64,000 nucleotides of DNA from Tolypeutes matacus (GCA_026826555.1 JAKSZT010054324.1:7515581-7579580), one strand, 5' to 3'; counted from the stretch's first letter, positions 33,495 through 46,399 are shown. Translations and numbers: made by a program. The notes: generated from the letters alone by a model not told the origin.

Positions 33495-33904
33495 GTTGAG
33501 GTAGACACTGCTAAATGCCTATCCAGTATTCGTTCTGTCCTTCTTTGATAATAGAACCCAGATTTTATGCCCAATTCCAGGCAATATAAGCATTTTCCCA
33601 GGCTTCCTTGCAGCTAGGAACAGTCATATGATGCTGTTAATGAGGTTTATCTAGAAATCTGCTGTGGGCTTTTGAAGATGGATTAATAACTGGACCTAAA
33701 ATAGCCTTCTTTAGGTCATGAGGAGAGGCACAAGAGAATTCTAGAGACATTGGCACTGACTTTGCTAAGCCATTGAACAAATCTCAGCAACTGCCTCCCT
33801 CTTGACTTCTTGCTATATAAGAAAAAGAAACACCTATTTGTTTGTTTAAATCACTGCAGTTGGACCTTCTGATACTTAAAATTGAAAGTCTTCCTAACTG
33901 ATAA
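33495..33904 (+). mobile_element. Solo LTR, MaLR/MLT1-like
   Basis: GGCTTCCTTGCAGCTAGGAA, TTGCTATATAAGAAAAAG, then TTTGTTTAAATCACTGCAGT near the poly(A) region and TCTTCCTAACTGATAA at the terminus. It is laid out like the LTR at 5465 but is not a close copy. Confidence 0.6.
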
Positions 33905-36900
33905 TTTTCCCATGGTCTTTATTCAGCAGTCAACGAGTATCAATAGAGCTTGGACCATGTGTCATAGGCAGTGGTATCACTGGATACAAAGGTGAAAGAG
34001 ACATGGAATCTTCCTTCAGAGATATCTCAGCCCAAGTCTTAAGGTCTAAAAGAAATCAGATAGCAGCCTAATAGGAAAAGTTAAATGTTGTGCCTCTTCT
34101 TTCCATTCCCTTTTACTGAGGGAGAAGAACTGTGGGATGGACACACTAGAATCCTTTGAGGATGATTATTGCAGGAGGAGTGGCTTGGGTTAACATGGTA
34201 GCTGAATTCTGCTCTCTTTATGTGCTTTTGTGCAGGTTCAAGTACTGAGATTTCAATGGTATCCAAACTTGGTGATTTAGCTGTTGAGAGGGAAGAGAGA
34301 GGTGTGGGTAGTGTTTACACTGAATTGATGATGATGCTAAATGGCATGAATTTTCTGAGTACTTTATTTAGCTTTATTTATTTAAAAGGTACTTTATCAC
34401 TCTAAACTGTGAATAAGATATTTAGAGATTTCTATTTAAAAATCATGTGAATGCTCTTTGTAAGATATATTTTCAAAGTGACAATTTATCCCCAAATACC
34501 TTTATGATCGTGTATTAATATTGTCAGGGAAGATGATGCACATATTCTTTTCAAAATCTATATATAAACTATGTCTTTAAAAATAACCTCTGAAAGATAA
34601 AAACTTTCAAAAGGAAATATACCAAATGTTCGTCTAATGCCTTTGAATATTGGGACTCCATGTGATCAAGAAAATCTTTCTCCTCTTCTAATTTTGTTCT
34701 AATTTTATTGTAATTAGAAAGAATTACTTTTACACTTTAAAAAAAATGAGTAAAAGGAGTTATGTACCAAGTCATGACAAATGAATTGACATAAACACAG
34801 CAGAACCATTTTTAATGTGTTTATATAAATAGATATGTATAATTATCATTACACATCATAAGCAGATACTGCTAAAAACAACAGTTCTATTTACTCAAAT
34901 TGAAGTTGGATTTTATTACAATACACAGCACAATAAGTTAGATCATATTCTAAAAAGAATGAGATAATAGTGACATTAAAGCCATTATATTTAGTGAATC
35001 TATATATTATGTGTCTGTGCTTTTATTCATATCTATGTATTAAGCAGAAGATGTTCCATATCCAAAGCTTTGCTATCAGTAACCTAAAAGTGCTGAAACT
35101 ATGCTTCTGGGTCCTTGAAATAGGAGAGACTATATTCTCACCTACCCTTTTTATGTGGTATATTCCAGAATCTTCTATTGAGTGAGTCTTTTCCCTGAAT
35201 GAGGATATTTGATTCTCGAATCCATAAAGCCTCTGTAAGAAGATGACACAATCGTATAATTTTAGAGTTTGAAGTCCAAACCTTTAATTTTAAAAGATGA
35301 AGAAACTAAGCCTTAGTGATAGAAGCATTTTATTCAATTATTTATTCAACAATTATATATTCTTACTTGAAGTTCATGGATGATTGAGTCCTGGGCCTTG
35401 TGTTACCTTCATTTAGTGCCTGGGAATGGTCCAGTGGAGAAGAGGCAGGGAACTTGGTTCATGGGAATATAAAGGGAGAAGCATCCCATGTTAAGACTAA
35501 AGTGTCCATAAGATGGCAACTGCGGCAGGGAGGGGTCATTGGTGGTCTTCATTTGAGTAGATTCAGCAGAAACCAGCCTGTGGAGGAGAGAAGTGAGGAA
35601 GGAAAAACAATCTTCTCTGTCTAGGATGAATGGGTGTGCAGGGTCCAGAATACAAGTCTCATGATGCCCAAATTATTACTCACTCTGCTAAAGCATATTG
35701 ATGATTTCATGACTGCAGAATTCCATCAGTATCAAAAGTTTAATAATACGCATTTTACATTCCTCAGGAAGAACAGCACATACAATCTTTACACCCCCTT
35801 TGACAGAGCTCATTGGCCCTATTTCCTAATATCGGCGAAGCTCCACTGCAACAGGTTACTTTTCTTTGGCATGCAAAAGCACGGTGGAAAACAGGGACTC
35901 TAGTTTTATGTACTTATATTTTTATGTGCATGGCCATCTCCCTCCACCACAACCAAGTTTTAATTTCTCTAAAGGTGAGGCCACATATCATTGACCTCTT
36001 TACTGCCTGTGCCAATACGGGCTCTTTTACTTCCGTTCGCCAACCACATGGCAGTTCCCACTTTCTGTCTAGCTAATTGACCAAAATTAGGTCAGTTACA
36101 GCCAATCACTTCCATTAAGCTGTTACCTTCCACTGCAACCTAATTGTCCATCTTCTGTAAAGCCCAAATTCCCCAATTACTCCACAATCCCTTATCTCTG
36201 CTTCCTCCAAATATTAACTCTCCTCTGAATCCTTTCCATTGTGCACTTAGAAACATTCCTTGCTTTGTTAGTAATCACTAACCCCCCTTCCACCTTCCAG
36301 CAAAATGCTATTCAACCAGAATTTACAACCATTACTTTGCTTGAGGATACTGTTTCCCCAAAGTCCTTTATAGTGACCACTAATCTTCCCCTAAACCCAT
36401 GTTTCAAGGGTCTAGGAAAGAGGTGTGCAACTCTTTCAACTTTCCAAAGAGTTTCCAGACCATCAATCATCCTCCCTCATGTAAAGCATATCCTCGTATC
36501 AGGATGAGGCCTCCCAGTGCTACTCCCTCCACCCTTCCTCATCATTGTTGTCCACCAGCTCACCTATCTCTTCCTGTCCTTTATTGAAACTTTGAGATAT
36601 GGGTGTGGCATTTTCCCTTTATGCTAACACCTTGAGTACCCATCAGTGTGTTCCTAGTTACTGACTAAGCCTACAGTATGAAAAGGAGTGCTTCTGTCAG
36701 CCACTTGGAACACGACTGCTAGGAGGAAAGCCAATTCTGGGCAAGGAGTTTGTGCTTTCAAAAGAAAGTTGTACATTGGTCCCATTCCACTTTCTCTCTA
36801 AAAGTTTTTGGACTCCAGGAAAAATTAGGCTTCTCAAATAACTACAGCTCTATTCAGGTAGGATTTTAAACTCCTGGACCACTACCAGAAAAAGAAGTTG

Positions 36901-39900
36901 TTTGTCTCAGTTTGCCCCCAGGGTTCAGATGGAGCACTGTGGCATGATGGCAGATTTTTAAATAAGTGAGAATATTCTAGCCAATCAGGGACTAGCTTGT
37001 CTGCAAGTGAAGAAAAAATGTTTCAATAATAATAATAATAAAGAAAAGCCAGAAGTTCCAGGAGGCTCTGATAACACAGCACAAATATGTTACAATTTTT
37101 GATGAAAGGAACTCAAAATAACTACCTCCTTAGTCTCAACTCTTCTGAGCCTGCCTTTTTTCTCACAGCTTAGCTTTATCTGCGTTATGTCGGTTAGATT
37201 TGACCTGTGAGGGAAGATCTTTGCTTTTCATTTCTGCCAGCTGCAGGAATTTCTTGCTGGACAGTGATTTTGCCTTATGCCTTTTAATGGTTGACCAAAG
37301 AGATAAGTACTGGGGGCAAAGGAAGGAATCGTCTTATTCAGAAACGAGAATAACTCTGAGAGCCCATTAAATGGAGAGGCCAGTCTAAGAGTCTGCCTCA
37401 GACCTTCCCTATCTTGCCTTCTATTATCCAACAACTGGACTGGGGACAAAAAAGCAAGGAAGAGACAGACTGTTTTCTCTCCTGAATATTGAATTTATCT
37501 CTCAGGCATATACAGCAATTCCAAAGAGAAAAGATCTCTTCAAAATATCCAAAGCAGATAAATACAAATCATGAACTCTGGGTTCTAGTGCTAGTTCTGG
37601 TTAAGTCATAAATGTTATAGCCAGAAAGAGCTTTAGGGATACTAATACAGCTGAACGCCTCCTTTTTACAAATGAGCAAATTGAGGGCTGCAAGAGAATA
37701 TAGAGACTTACTCGAGGCAATACAAACTCAAAAGTCTCTAAATTCCATCTATTTAAATGCTAAAATTCTTTTCTCTGCATTAAAATCCTTAATCCTTAAA
37801 AAAACTCATTCTTTTGGTTAGGTGCCTGATAGCCCTTATCTCCCATTTCACATTGTTCTTATTAAGGGGCACAGGTGCCTTTTTATATTTGTTAAATATG
37901 GAGACAATGCTAAGAGTGTGTGGTCCAAGGAACAAAGGAGTTGAGAAAAAGAACTGGAAGTGACTTAGAAACCAAATCTTTATTGAACAAAAGTGGCTTT
38001 CCAGAGCATATCCAGCAAGGAGGAGGCTGTAGATGTGGGGAATCATTATTAATTATGATGCATGTAGATCATTACAGTTGATGACCTATTTGACTGTATG
38101 AATCCTTGGAACAGTTCATTTCCTCACCCTAATCCTCCTACTTCCAGGTCAAATCAAAGCTAAACCATGTCGTATGAATTTTTGCTACTTTTAATTATTT
38201 CATTGTTCAGACTTAATACTTCTATTTGTCATTTTGCATTAAACAAACATACATACAAATGGCTCAACTTTCATTCTTATTTTTTTGCTCTGATATGAGT
38301 CCTTTCTTCTGTCCTGTCTTCTATCAAAAAAGTATTAAGAGCCTAAGGGAACCTTAGAGATAAAAATCCCCCTTTATTTTTAAAGTCAGGAAAGTGAGAC
38401 ATAAAGGGGCTAAGTGATTTGCTCACAGCCATCTGTCACCTGGTTGGTTAGTGGCTGAGGTGGCTTTGGTACTCAGTTCTCTTTTAACTCAGAAGATAAC
38501 TTCCAAATCGTTGATATATAATAAGCATAGAAGACATTGATGATAACTCTATTCCCACTTATAGCTCATTTAACAAATGTTCAATGTTTAGTGTCATTGA
38601 CATCATTGAGGTATTTACTAACCTCATGCCTCCTTTATAAGAGCTCATAAAAAGCCCTGCCAAAGGGATGGAGATAGACAGCCATGTTTGTATCAGGTGG
38701 CCCTTTTCCTGCCTGTAGTGATTGGAATGAGTGGACTCCTAACCCATGATGAATTGTCAGATAAGAATTTGAACTAAGAGTCACAGAAAAGTATTCAAAT
38801 GGCATAAGGCACTTGAGTTATAAGGTGATAGAGAGTTGGGGCAAGATACTCTAAGCTGCAAAAAACAAGTTTAGAGAACCAGGAATTGAAAGTATTGTAG
38901 AGAGAGAAGATATGCAGAAAGCAAGAGACCAGGGGGGTGCAAATGGGGGAGATAGAAAGCTGTCTGAAGACTTTTCATTGGTTAGGCAACTCAACTGTAA
39001 CCCTGCTATTGGGTTCTTTGTGATACCCCTGACATGTATAATAAATCTCCTACTTCTTAAACTAGTTTGAGAATGTTTGTCTATTACAGAAAAAATCTCC
39101 AGTTGTGATATGAACTTGGTGATTTATGATCTTCCCTAGATGCCAAGGATAAGGCCACATATCTTATCCATGAATGACTTATGTGTGCATTTTCTGAATT
39201 TTTTAATAAAGACATTTTCAGCATATTTCCAGGTTCTCTTTGGTGTTTGCTCTTTTTAAAGCATTTTGATTAAGGTAGGTATATAATTCATCACTTGTGT
39301 TCTGTAATTAATTAATTGTCAAATTTGTGTGGTCTAGCAATAGAGTAACACACATTAGATATAGGCTCATCATAGAAATATTGAAAACATTGCTATTATA
39401 AACATTTCTTAATAAGTAGGAGGAGCATGTTGAAGCCATCTTATTCTAGCTTTCCTGGTTAGCTTAGGTGCCTATAATGTTACCTTCCTGATGCCACCAT
39501 CATGGAACCTTCTAAGAAGCTATTTAGAGTCAGGAGGTCTTATATTTAAATATATTTATGAAGTGACAGAATTATGTGTGTGGGTGTTCATGTGTGTGTG
39601 ATTAATGAAGAGAGAGAATCATGCAATATGAGAAATACAGTAGGAATTTGAGTAAAATTTGGCAGATATAAACAATGAGTTTTGCTCACATATTTAAGTA
39701 TAAAATAAATGTATATATTGAATTTTATAATAAATGAATTTAGTTTCCATCTCAAGCCCCCTTTCTACCTGATAGAACCCAGCATTCAAGGTTTTTTTGA
39801 ACATTTATAGCAAATATAGTCATTTCAGGTTAAACCTAGTCAATCTAGAGTTCTTTCCTCCCACTTATTCTCAGTAACATTAGGGTCCTAGCACTAGCAG

Positions 39901-40230
39901 AAGCTATCTACCTTGGCCTGCCTCTACATGTGTGATACCATCTAGTCCATGGACATGATCATCCCTCCAGGAAAGCAAACATGGGGAGTTCCACGTTCCC
40001 TCGTTCCTACTTGGTCTTTGGCTATCTGGTTCGTACACTTTTGCTCTGGCCTAGCTTCAAGGGGTCCACATATATGCTGATTCTCAGTCATTGTCGAACC
40101 AGCTTTTCCCTTGAACCATTTTTAGGGAACATTGGGACTCTGTCAGCTACTTCTGGCCCATTGTCCTAGACACTCCAGGTGAATGCCTCTACCTTCTCCA
40201 TGGTGGTGCAGGGAAATGTGTGTATGGGTG
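33905..40230. other. Long unique stretch, no gene recognised
   Basis: 6.3 kb with no firm repeat or gene. Short MIR/L3-like pieces may lie at 35240-35330, 37615-37745 and 38340-38480 (AGATGAAGAAACTAAGCCTT and AAAGTGAGACATAAAGGGGC type blocks). 37027-37039 is an (AAT)n run. The segment 35690-36600 has several overlapping plus-strand frames up to 89 residues, but no motif, and their composition looks non-coding. Confidence 0.4.
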
Positions 40231-40647
40231 TGTCTTAGTCTGCTAGGGTTGCTGTGACAAATACCACACAGTGGGGTGGCTTAAACAACAATTGTCTCAG
40301 GGTTTTGAGGGCTAGATGTCCAAAGTCAAGATGTCAGCATGTCCATGTTTTCCCCAAAGCCTGTCATGTTCTGTAGCATCACATGGTGATGTCCTTGGTC
40401 TCCTCCTGTATCTTTTACTTCCAGCTTCTCTTTATAAGGCCTCCAGTAATATGGAATTAAGGCCCACCCTATTTCAGTTTCGTCATATTTAAAGAGGATC
40501 TTAGAAGATCCTATACACAAATGATTCTACATCTTAACTGATAATACATTTTCAAAGTGTTTTATTTACAAATGGGTTCACGTCCATAGGAAGAAAGATT
40601 GAGATTAAGAACATGTCTTTGATTGGAGTACATGATTAAATCTATCA
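40231..40647 (-). mobile_element. Solo LTR, MLT1-type MaLR
   Basis: Antisense LTR bounded by TG...CA. It starts TGTCTTAGTCTGCTAGGGTT, followed by GCTGTGACAAATACCACACA and GGTGGCTTAAACAACAATTG. The middle has CTTTATAAGGCCTCCAGTAA and ATTAAGGCCCACCCTATTTC, and the far end GATTAAATCTATCA. A TG repeat follows directly. About 417 bp, which is normal for the group. Confidence 0.85.
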
Positions 40648-40659
40648 GAGTGTTTTTAG

Positions 40660-40660
<1 letters not shown>

Positions 40661-40690
<30 letters not shown>
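40661..40690. repeat. (TG)n microsatellite
   Basis: Twelve TG units and a short interrupted extension, 14 bases past the LTR edge. Confidence 0.95.
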
Positions 40691-41784
40691 TTCATTTGAC
40701 ACTGCTCAAAATCTGGAACAGCAAACAGCATAGATCTCCATAAACAACCATTTGTTCTCCCCCTGGACTTGGCCAAAAGGCAGCATGCAGGTCCCCTTCC
40801 CAGAAACAGACCATTAGTTCCTTTTACTTTCATTGATGCTCCTCAGACTCTCAGGCCCCAAAGTGGAGGATGTTTATCCAGATGGGGGGTGGGGAGAGAA
40901 ATGATCCTGCCTGATCAACTGTGTTTCTTAAATTTCTCTGTTTTATACCATATCTCATCATGAGTAGATATTCATCTTGTAAAAAATGTTGTCGACCCAA
41001 AGGTTTAAATGAGGGATGGTCCTTAATTTTTTACTTTAATTTCTTTTAGCATACAAGTTGGAGTAATAATACACTGGTGATGGTTTCTGTTGAGAGAGAG
41101 AAGTTTTGGTTTCTACCTAACTCATTCTTACAAGCAAAGTGCATTTTGTACTACTGGAGGCGAGAATGTTAAGTGACATTCTTTTTATTTATTTTCATTA
41201 ATGTATCTATTATCTTTCCAAATAATTCATGAAAAGTAAAACATTAACATTATGGGGTTGGGAATTTGCTCCTTTCCTTCTTAAAGAATTTTTAAGTAGC
41301 ATTGCTTCCCAATTCTATAGTGTGACTTTGGGTAGACAATTACTATATAATACTATAGAACTTTTTTTTCCCTCTGGTAGGGTGATTGATTTTAACCTTT
41401 CTCCCCTGCCAAACCTTTGTTCTGTGCATGACATTTCAACCCCCACCACTTCCTATGTTCTATTTTGCTAAAGAAAATTGCATTTTCTATTTCTGGACAA
41501 AACATGGTTGTTTGTGTCAGTCAATTTAACACAATACACTAGTTCTTATTTGTGCAGAGGAAGCACTAATGAGATTCCAGCAGGAGATGGGTCCTGAGCC
41601 CATGACCAAGCCTCCCAATGGGCCCAGAAGATGGAAGCCATAATAATCCATTACCAACAAGGCTGCTTAATGGTGATGCAGCACTTTTTGCCTCAAAGAC
41701 CTCCAGGTAGTGTGCTTCCATTTCCTACCCGATAGCTCATTCTTCCAGTGATACGTGGGCATGGAAAGAATGTGGTTATGTGCC
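40691..41784. other. No gene or repeat recognised
   Basis: Unique-looking sequence between the TG repeat and the next MIR. Confidence 0.45.
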
Positions 41785-42030
41785 ATGGTGAAAAGAGCAG
41801 GCATTTTAGAGATTCTGACCTAGCTTTCTATCTGCAGTTTACCAGCTCTGAACCATTAACTGCATTATATAACTTTCCTGGGCCTCTGGTTCCTCATCTG
41901 AAAAGGGGATAAAAATATAGTTGTAAGGTTGTTGGGAGAATGAAATGAAACAATGAACATAAAGCTCTTAGCACAGTGCATGTTACACGGGAAGCACTCA
42001 ATAAATGGTAGCTCTTATAATTAAATAGCT
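41785..42030 (+). mobile_element. MIR SINE, near full length
   Basis: GTGAAAAGAGCAGGCATTTT (head), TTCCTCATCTGAAAAGGGGA (core), AAGGTTGTTGGGAGAATGAA and GGGAAGCACTCAATAAATGG (end). Confidence 0.9.
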
Positions 42031-42274
42031 CCTGGAGGTAAAAACATATTCTGTTTTGATGAAGTAGGCAGTTCTTGTTATGAGACACCTTCCAATTGAA
42101 AATATGCTTATGGACCTCATGCCTTCTTGTTCCATAGAGTCCATCAGCTATGGGAAAAGTTTAAAATGATTGATGCCACTGCTATTTCTACCCCAATTCA
42201 TTAAGCAATCATTTAATGAATGCCTATTGGATGCCCGAGTCTAGAAGAAGAAACAAAGAACATGAAATGGGGAG

Positions 42275-42460
42275 GAAAGAGCACAGTTTCCCGAGCTAGG
42301 CAGATGTACTTCCCATTCTGGCTCTGCTTTTTACTAACTGAGAGATTTGGGGCAGGTTATTTAACTTCTCTGAGCCTAATTTCCTTGATCTCTAAAATGT
42401 GGATAGTTATACATGCCTCTCAAGGTTGTGAGTGGACAGAGAATCAAGCATAAAGACCAT
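42275..42460 (+). mobile_element. MIR SINE relic
   Basis: TTCTGGCTCTGCTTTTTACT, AACTTCTCTGAGCCTAATTT and CTCTAAAATGTGGATAGTTA. The last 60 bases of the consensus are absent. Confidence 0.87.
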
Positions 42461-42519
42461 TGCTATACGGTATGAAATGTATTATAATAAAAGTATGGAA
42501 AGGGCAAAGAGAGCCACTA

Positions 42520-42900
42520 AATCTAATGAGGGAGAATTAAGGAATGATAAAAAAGAAAAGGGATAACTTTTGAGCTGAGCATTGAAGGGTGAGTAGGGGT
42601 GTGTGTGAGGACTGAGATAATGCCAAGCACAGCAAAATATATGTAGAAAGGCACAAAGGTGCACACATGTATAATGAGCTTCAGGATGACCAGGAGATGG
42701 TGGGCTGGGGGGGGGGGGCTGAAGTGGGGGAGCACTGGATAAAACTGGAAAAGTAGGTAGGGCTTAATCCTGAAGGGCCTTAGAAGCCATGCCATTACAG
42801 TGTGAGGAGCATTTGGAAAGGAGCAGATATGAGATGGAGGGAAACCAGTGAGTGGTACTGCTGATTGGTCAGCTGAGCCATACGAGAACCTGAAATTGAG
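42520..42900 (-). mobile_element. L2 LINE relic
   Basis: AACTTTTGAGCTGAGCATTG, AGGGCTTAATCCTGAAGGGC and CTTAGAAGCCATGCCATTAC follow L2 antisense order. The longest open frame of the window (42523-43017, minus, 164 residues) overlaps it. That frame lies on the L2 sense strand but has no RT motif and includes unrelated flank, so I treat it as chance. Confidence 0.7.
42702..42730 (+). repeat. G-run cluster with 12-G tract
   Basis: GGG, a 12-base G run (42707-42718) and GGGGG lie within 29 bases. The arrangement could fold as a G-quadruplex. Confidence 0.7.
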
Positions 42901-42999
42901 GGGGAGGTCTGCAGGGCAAGGAGATCCCTCACTCAGGAGACATCCTAGACATGGGATGACTGGTTGACAGGTGCACAAAGAGATCCCAGAAGGGCAAAT

Positions 43000-43525
43000 A
43001 GTTTTAGGGTTAAGCACTTCTCTTCAGATTTGTGTAACTCCATCATTCCCCTGCCTACCAGGTCAAGTAAGGCTTTTTGTTTTTGTCTCACAGCTGTAAA
43101 TATTTCATGCCAGTGGCCATGCTTTTGTTTTATTTTTGGAATGACACTTTAACTGGTTTTTCAGTTTAAACGACTCAGGAACTGAAGGGCCATTTTTGTT
43201 CTCAAGGATATGTTTGGTGCTGAAGACGGTAGACAGTTGGGTGTGGGTGAGGACAGATAGCGCCTGAGGTCTTGCAACTTGGAAGTAACATCTTGTCATT
43301 TGAGCCTAACACTGCCAAAGGTGCGTGGGTGTATCTTTGAAGAAACAGAACAGAAAAAAAGCATGACCAGCAATCTGATCTGGGCTAGGTGTCTATAAAA
43401 ATCATCATTTTATTTATTGCTGTAACTTGTGTGGAGCTGCCATATTGGCCTCAGAGATAACTCCTTTGTTCAGAGTAAACTGCCCCATTGCTCTCAGCGG
43501 GTGATTGGTTGGACTGTCAATTGAT
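43000..43525. promoter_or_regulatory. Candidate conserved non-coding element
   Basis: Non-repeat sequence with a SOX-like CCTTTGTTC (43463), a CCAAT-box reverse GATTGGTTGG (43503) and a PBX-like CTGTCAATTGAT (43514) inside 70 bases, plus TTCATGCCAGTGGCCATGC upstream. Function is inferred from motif clustering only. Confidence 0.3.
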
Positions 43526-43552
43526 GTTTTTGTTTTTTGTTTTTTGTTTTTT
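43526..43552. repeat. (GTTTTT)n repeat
   Basis: Four imperfect GT6-like units. Confidence 0.9.
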
Positions 43553-43604
43553 CCTGTCATGACTATTTAAAATTTTGCTTTTGTGTTTCCTCTTCCCACC
43601 AACC

Positions 43605-43760
43605 TTGGCAGTAGCTAGTAATCAACTTTGCAACAACTTGGGGAAGTAGGTACTGTTTTTAACTTCATATTGCAGATGGGCAAACTGATACAGGTCAGTG
43701 TCTTTAACAAGTTTCAGCCCAAGACAACAGGCTGGATCTCCCGGTGAGTTTGCCCGTTCC
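43605..43760 (-). mobile_element. MIR SINE relic
   Basis: GGGGAAGTAGGTACTGTTTT, CATATTGCAGATGGGCAAAC and TTCAGCCCAAGACAACAGGC. Confidence 0.75.
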
Positions 43761-44084
43761 AGCATGCATCATTTCAGAATCAGTCAGCCACGCTTTCCTA
43801 TTCTCTTACTGGTCTGCTAGCAGTGAAACAATTTCCATGGGAGGACAGATTTTTAAGACAATCCTTTTCGTATAATAGTAGGTGGCTGTCCAACTTTATT
43901 TATTCTATAGAGGTTTGCAATGGTCTGGAATTTTATTGACAATGCACTCATTTGTTTAAAGTTACCATTTAAAAAACTACTATGAGCCAAGCTCTTTTAT
44001 AGCCATCATATCAATATTACTACTGGGAATAATACAATGGCAGTGATGATGATGACACTGACGGTGACTACTACTGTGAACTGG

Positions 44085-44320
44085 CATTGATAGAACTCTT
44101 ATATGTGTCACGTAAAGGCTAAGCACTTTAAATGGATTGTCTGAATTAGTCCTCACAACTATGAGGTATTACCATGCTTATCTCCATTTTTCAAATGAGA
44201 AAAACTGGGCCCGAGAGGGGCAACATCACTTGCTTGGGTTCATTCTGATGTAAGTGGTTGGGTAAAAAGTCTATAATGCAGGCCCTCTTCACTGCAGAGT
44301 TTGCACTCCTAACCATCTCA
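44085..44320 (-). mobile_element. MIR SINE, near full length
   Basis: GGCTAAGCACTTTAAATGGA, TTAGTCCTCACAACTATGAG, ATTTTTCAAATGAGAAAAAC and CAGAGTTTGCACTCCTAACC at the tRNA-like end. Confidence 0.88.
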
Positions 44321-44334
44321 TTATACAGTCTTGC

Positions 44335-44455
44335 AAAGTAAATGCATATACATATTATCATCATTTAAAGACAAGGAAACGGAAGCTTAAGAAGGATCAG
44401 AGTCTCGAACCAAGGTCTCTCTGACTGTGAAGTCATGTTTTTCCCCCAGGTCACA
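44335..44455 (-). mobile_element. MIR SINE fragment
   Basis: CATTTAAAGACAAGGAAACG and TCGAACCAAGGTCTCTCTGA. It may be a second partial copy directly after the previous one. Confidence 0.6.
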
Positions 44456-44486
44456 AGTTGCCTCTGGTTATAACTTGTAGCCAAAC

Positions 44487-44493
44487 ATTACTT
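44487..44493. repeat. Probable TSD, left copy (SINE)
   Basis: ATTACTT occurs here and at 44601-44607, a few bases past the SINE head. Confidence 0.55.
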
Positions 44494-44595
44494 TGTTTTG
44501 TTTTATTTTTTGTTTTGTTTTTAGCATACCAGGGCATGAACCCAGGACCTCATCCATGGGAAGCAGGCATTCAACCACTGAGCTACACCCACTCC
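44494..44595 (-). mobile_element. Xenarthran tRNA-Ala-derived SINE
   Basis: On the minus strand the head reads GGGAGTGGGTGTAGCTCAGT. It carries a box A (TAGCTCAGTGG) and a box B (GGTTCATGCCC, one change from GGTTCAATCCC), followed by an A-rich AAAACAAAACAAAAAATAAA tail. It is shorter than the copy at 467 and lacks its internal AGCGAATGGACAC body, so it belongs to a different subfamily. Confidence 0.9.
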
Positions 44596-44600
44596 CTTGT

Positions 44601-44607
44601 ATTACTT
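44601..44607. repeat. Probable TSD, right copy (SINE)
   Basis: Second ATTACTT; it lies five bases beyond the SINE head. Confidence 0.55.
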
Positions 44608-45514
44608 GTTTTATCGTAGGTAACTGCCCTGGAATCCTGGGATCTTCAGAGTAAATTGATGAAATTGGCATTGATTTAGTGTGTGATAGTGCTTCTAATC
44701 TTATATCTGTCTGTGCAATTCTTTTTCATCCTTGGTGGTACAAAGTACATAAAATGAGACTCTTTTCATCATAAATTATTAACTATTAAATCCCTGAAAG
44801 TCCATTTGAGCTTGCAACATTGTTGACTCTTCAGTGCACACCGAGCATTATGCCATTAAGGATGATAAAGGGGAAGATTTTTAGTTCTGTCTTTGGAGTT
44901 TGCAATCTTCAGAGAACTACAAGGAAACTATTTATTTTTGTATTTATGCAAATTATATATACATACAGTGTGTTAAAACATAAAAACAACATATGGTTGA
45001 AGAGAATTTCTGTCAGTGCTCCAGGCATCTCTGGATACAGAAATAGCATGGCTGCTAATACATGGCTCCCTCAGTGAATAAAGATCACATAGCTTCCTTC
45101 AGAATATGTGAGGCGTATGGTTTTTCTGGGGATGGGGTCATCTTTACATTTATCCACTAGTTTTCCAGCTTCACTCATGACCATGCACAAACGTCGTTTT
45201 AAAGAAGGTTGATCTGAGGAATAAGGGCCTGAGAACAGGACACAGCAAACCCACTTGGAGGATCCAACCAGTAGTCTTGGGCTGAAACCAGCCAAAGATA
45301 CAGACCTCTATCATAAGGCAAAACTTGGCACACTTAGCAGAATTTGACTGAGGCTCAAACCCTTAAGTTAGAAATACCTAGTAGCCCTCATAGAACCATC
45401 TCCTAACTAATGGACCAAATGACCTCTCTTATAATCAGTAAGAAAAGATAAGAAATTAAGGAAAAATGAAGGAGGAGAAGAAGGAAGAGTGAACTGGCAG
45501 TCACAGGACTCCAT
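44608..45514. other. No gene or repeat recognised
   Basis: Unique-looking sequence. Confidence 0.45.
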
Positions 45515-45715
45515 CTTCATGCCAGGCCTGTGGTTTCCTTCCATCTTTACAACAACTAGGGGAAGCAGGTATTGTTCTTAACTCCATGTTGTAGGTGGGG
45601 AAACTGAGGTTTCAGAGTTTAAGGGATTTGCCCAAGGCCATGCAGCTAGAGAGGGTTGGATTCAGAATCTGTACCCAACTCTTTCTGATGTCAAAGCTTG
45701 TACTTTCTCTATCCT
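45515..45715 (-). mobile_element. MIR SINE relic
   Basis: TTCATGCCAGGCCTGTGGTT, GTTGTAGGTGGGGAAACTGA, TTGCCCAAGGCCATGCAGCT and AACTCTTTCTGATGTC. Confidence 0.88.
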
Positions 45716-45719
45716 AGTG

Positions 45720-46390
45720 GAAACCTTTCCTGAAAGACTCCAAATCAATGTCAAATAGTGTTTGTAGTTTCTGGGTACATTCTGCATTGATATTTGGCTG
45801 AAACTGTGGAAACCAAATGTGAGCAGTGTGGCCAGAGCATGGCTGGGTCTTTTCAGTTCTCTCTTCTGCCGGGCTGCTGAGCGATAAGCACGGTTTTTGC
45901 TTTACACATCAGACTTCATTTGTTCTTTGCACCACAATGCAGCTCTAATGCCTACACTGCAAAAAGCAATTAATTTTCCCAATATTCTCTAATTTTTGGC
46001 ATGTACTGAATGCAGCCAGAGAGACTAAGCCAGGATCATATCAAGGGCTTACGCCTGTGTCTGTGCAGAGGGATGTGCAGTTGCCATAGCAGCAATCAAT
46101 CTGCTAAATAATGGGTAATGTAAACAGATTCAAAGGCAAAGACCGATTTGGGTCAGGGAATCATATTCAATAAATAGCAACTAACTTCTCTGTGACTTCT
46201 GAGCACTTTGTAGCTTTTATAGATGGCCCTAGAAAGGTATATGAGTGAGACTGCTCAGCTGTGAGAAGAGTCTCTTTGTCTCAAGAGGAAATTCCATGGA
46301 ACATGCTGTGATGCTCTTCCACAGCATATCACCAATTCCCAGAGGCTTCTGAAAACCAATCACAAAAACTAATAGCAGTCAATTATTCAG
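45720..46390. promoter_or_regulatory. Candidate conserved non-coding element
   Basis: Repeat-free. Within 46075-46145 there is an RFX-like TTGCCATAGCAGC, a PBX-like ATCAATCTG, a forkhead TGTAAACA and a TCF/LEF-like TTCAAAGG. Upstream, AGCAATTAATTTTCCC (about 45965) is a homeodomain-type site. Motif clustering suggests an enhancer, but conservation was not measured. Confidence 0.35.
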
Positions 46391-46399
46391 TGCCACTGT

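Noticed and set aside
42523..43017. 164-residue minus-strand open frame, longest in the window
   Set aside because: Most of it lies over a decayed L2 and a 12-base G run. The protein is proline- and serine-rich without a motif.
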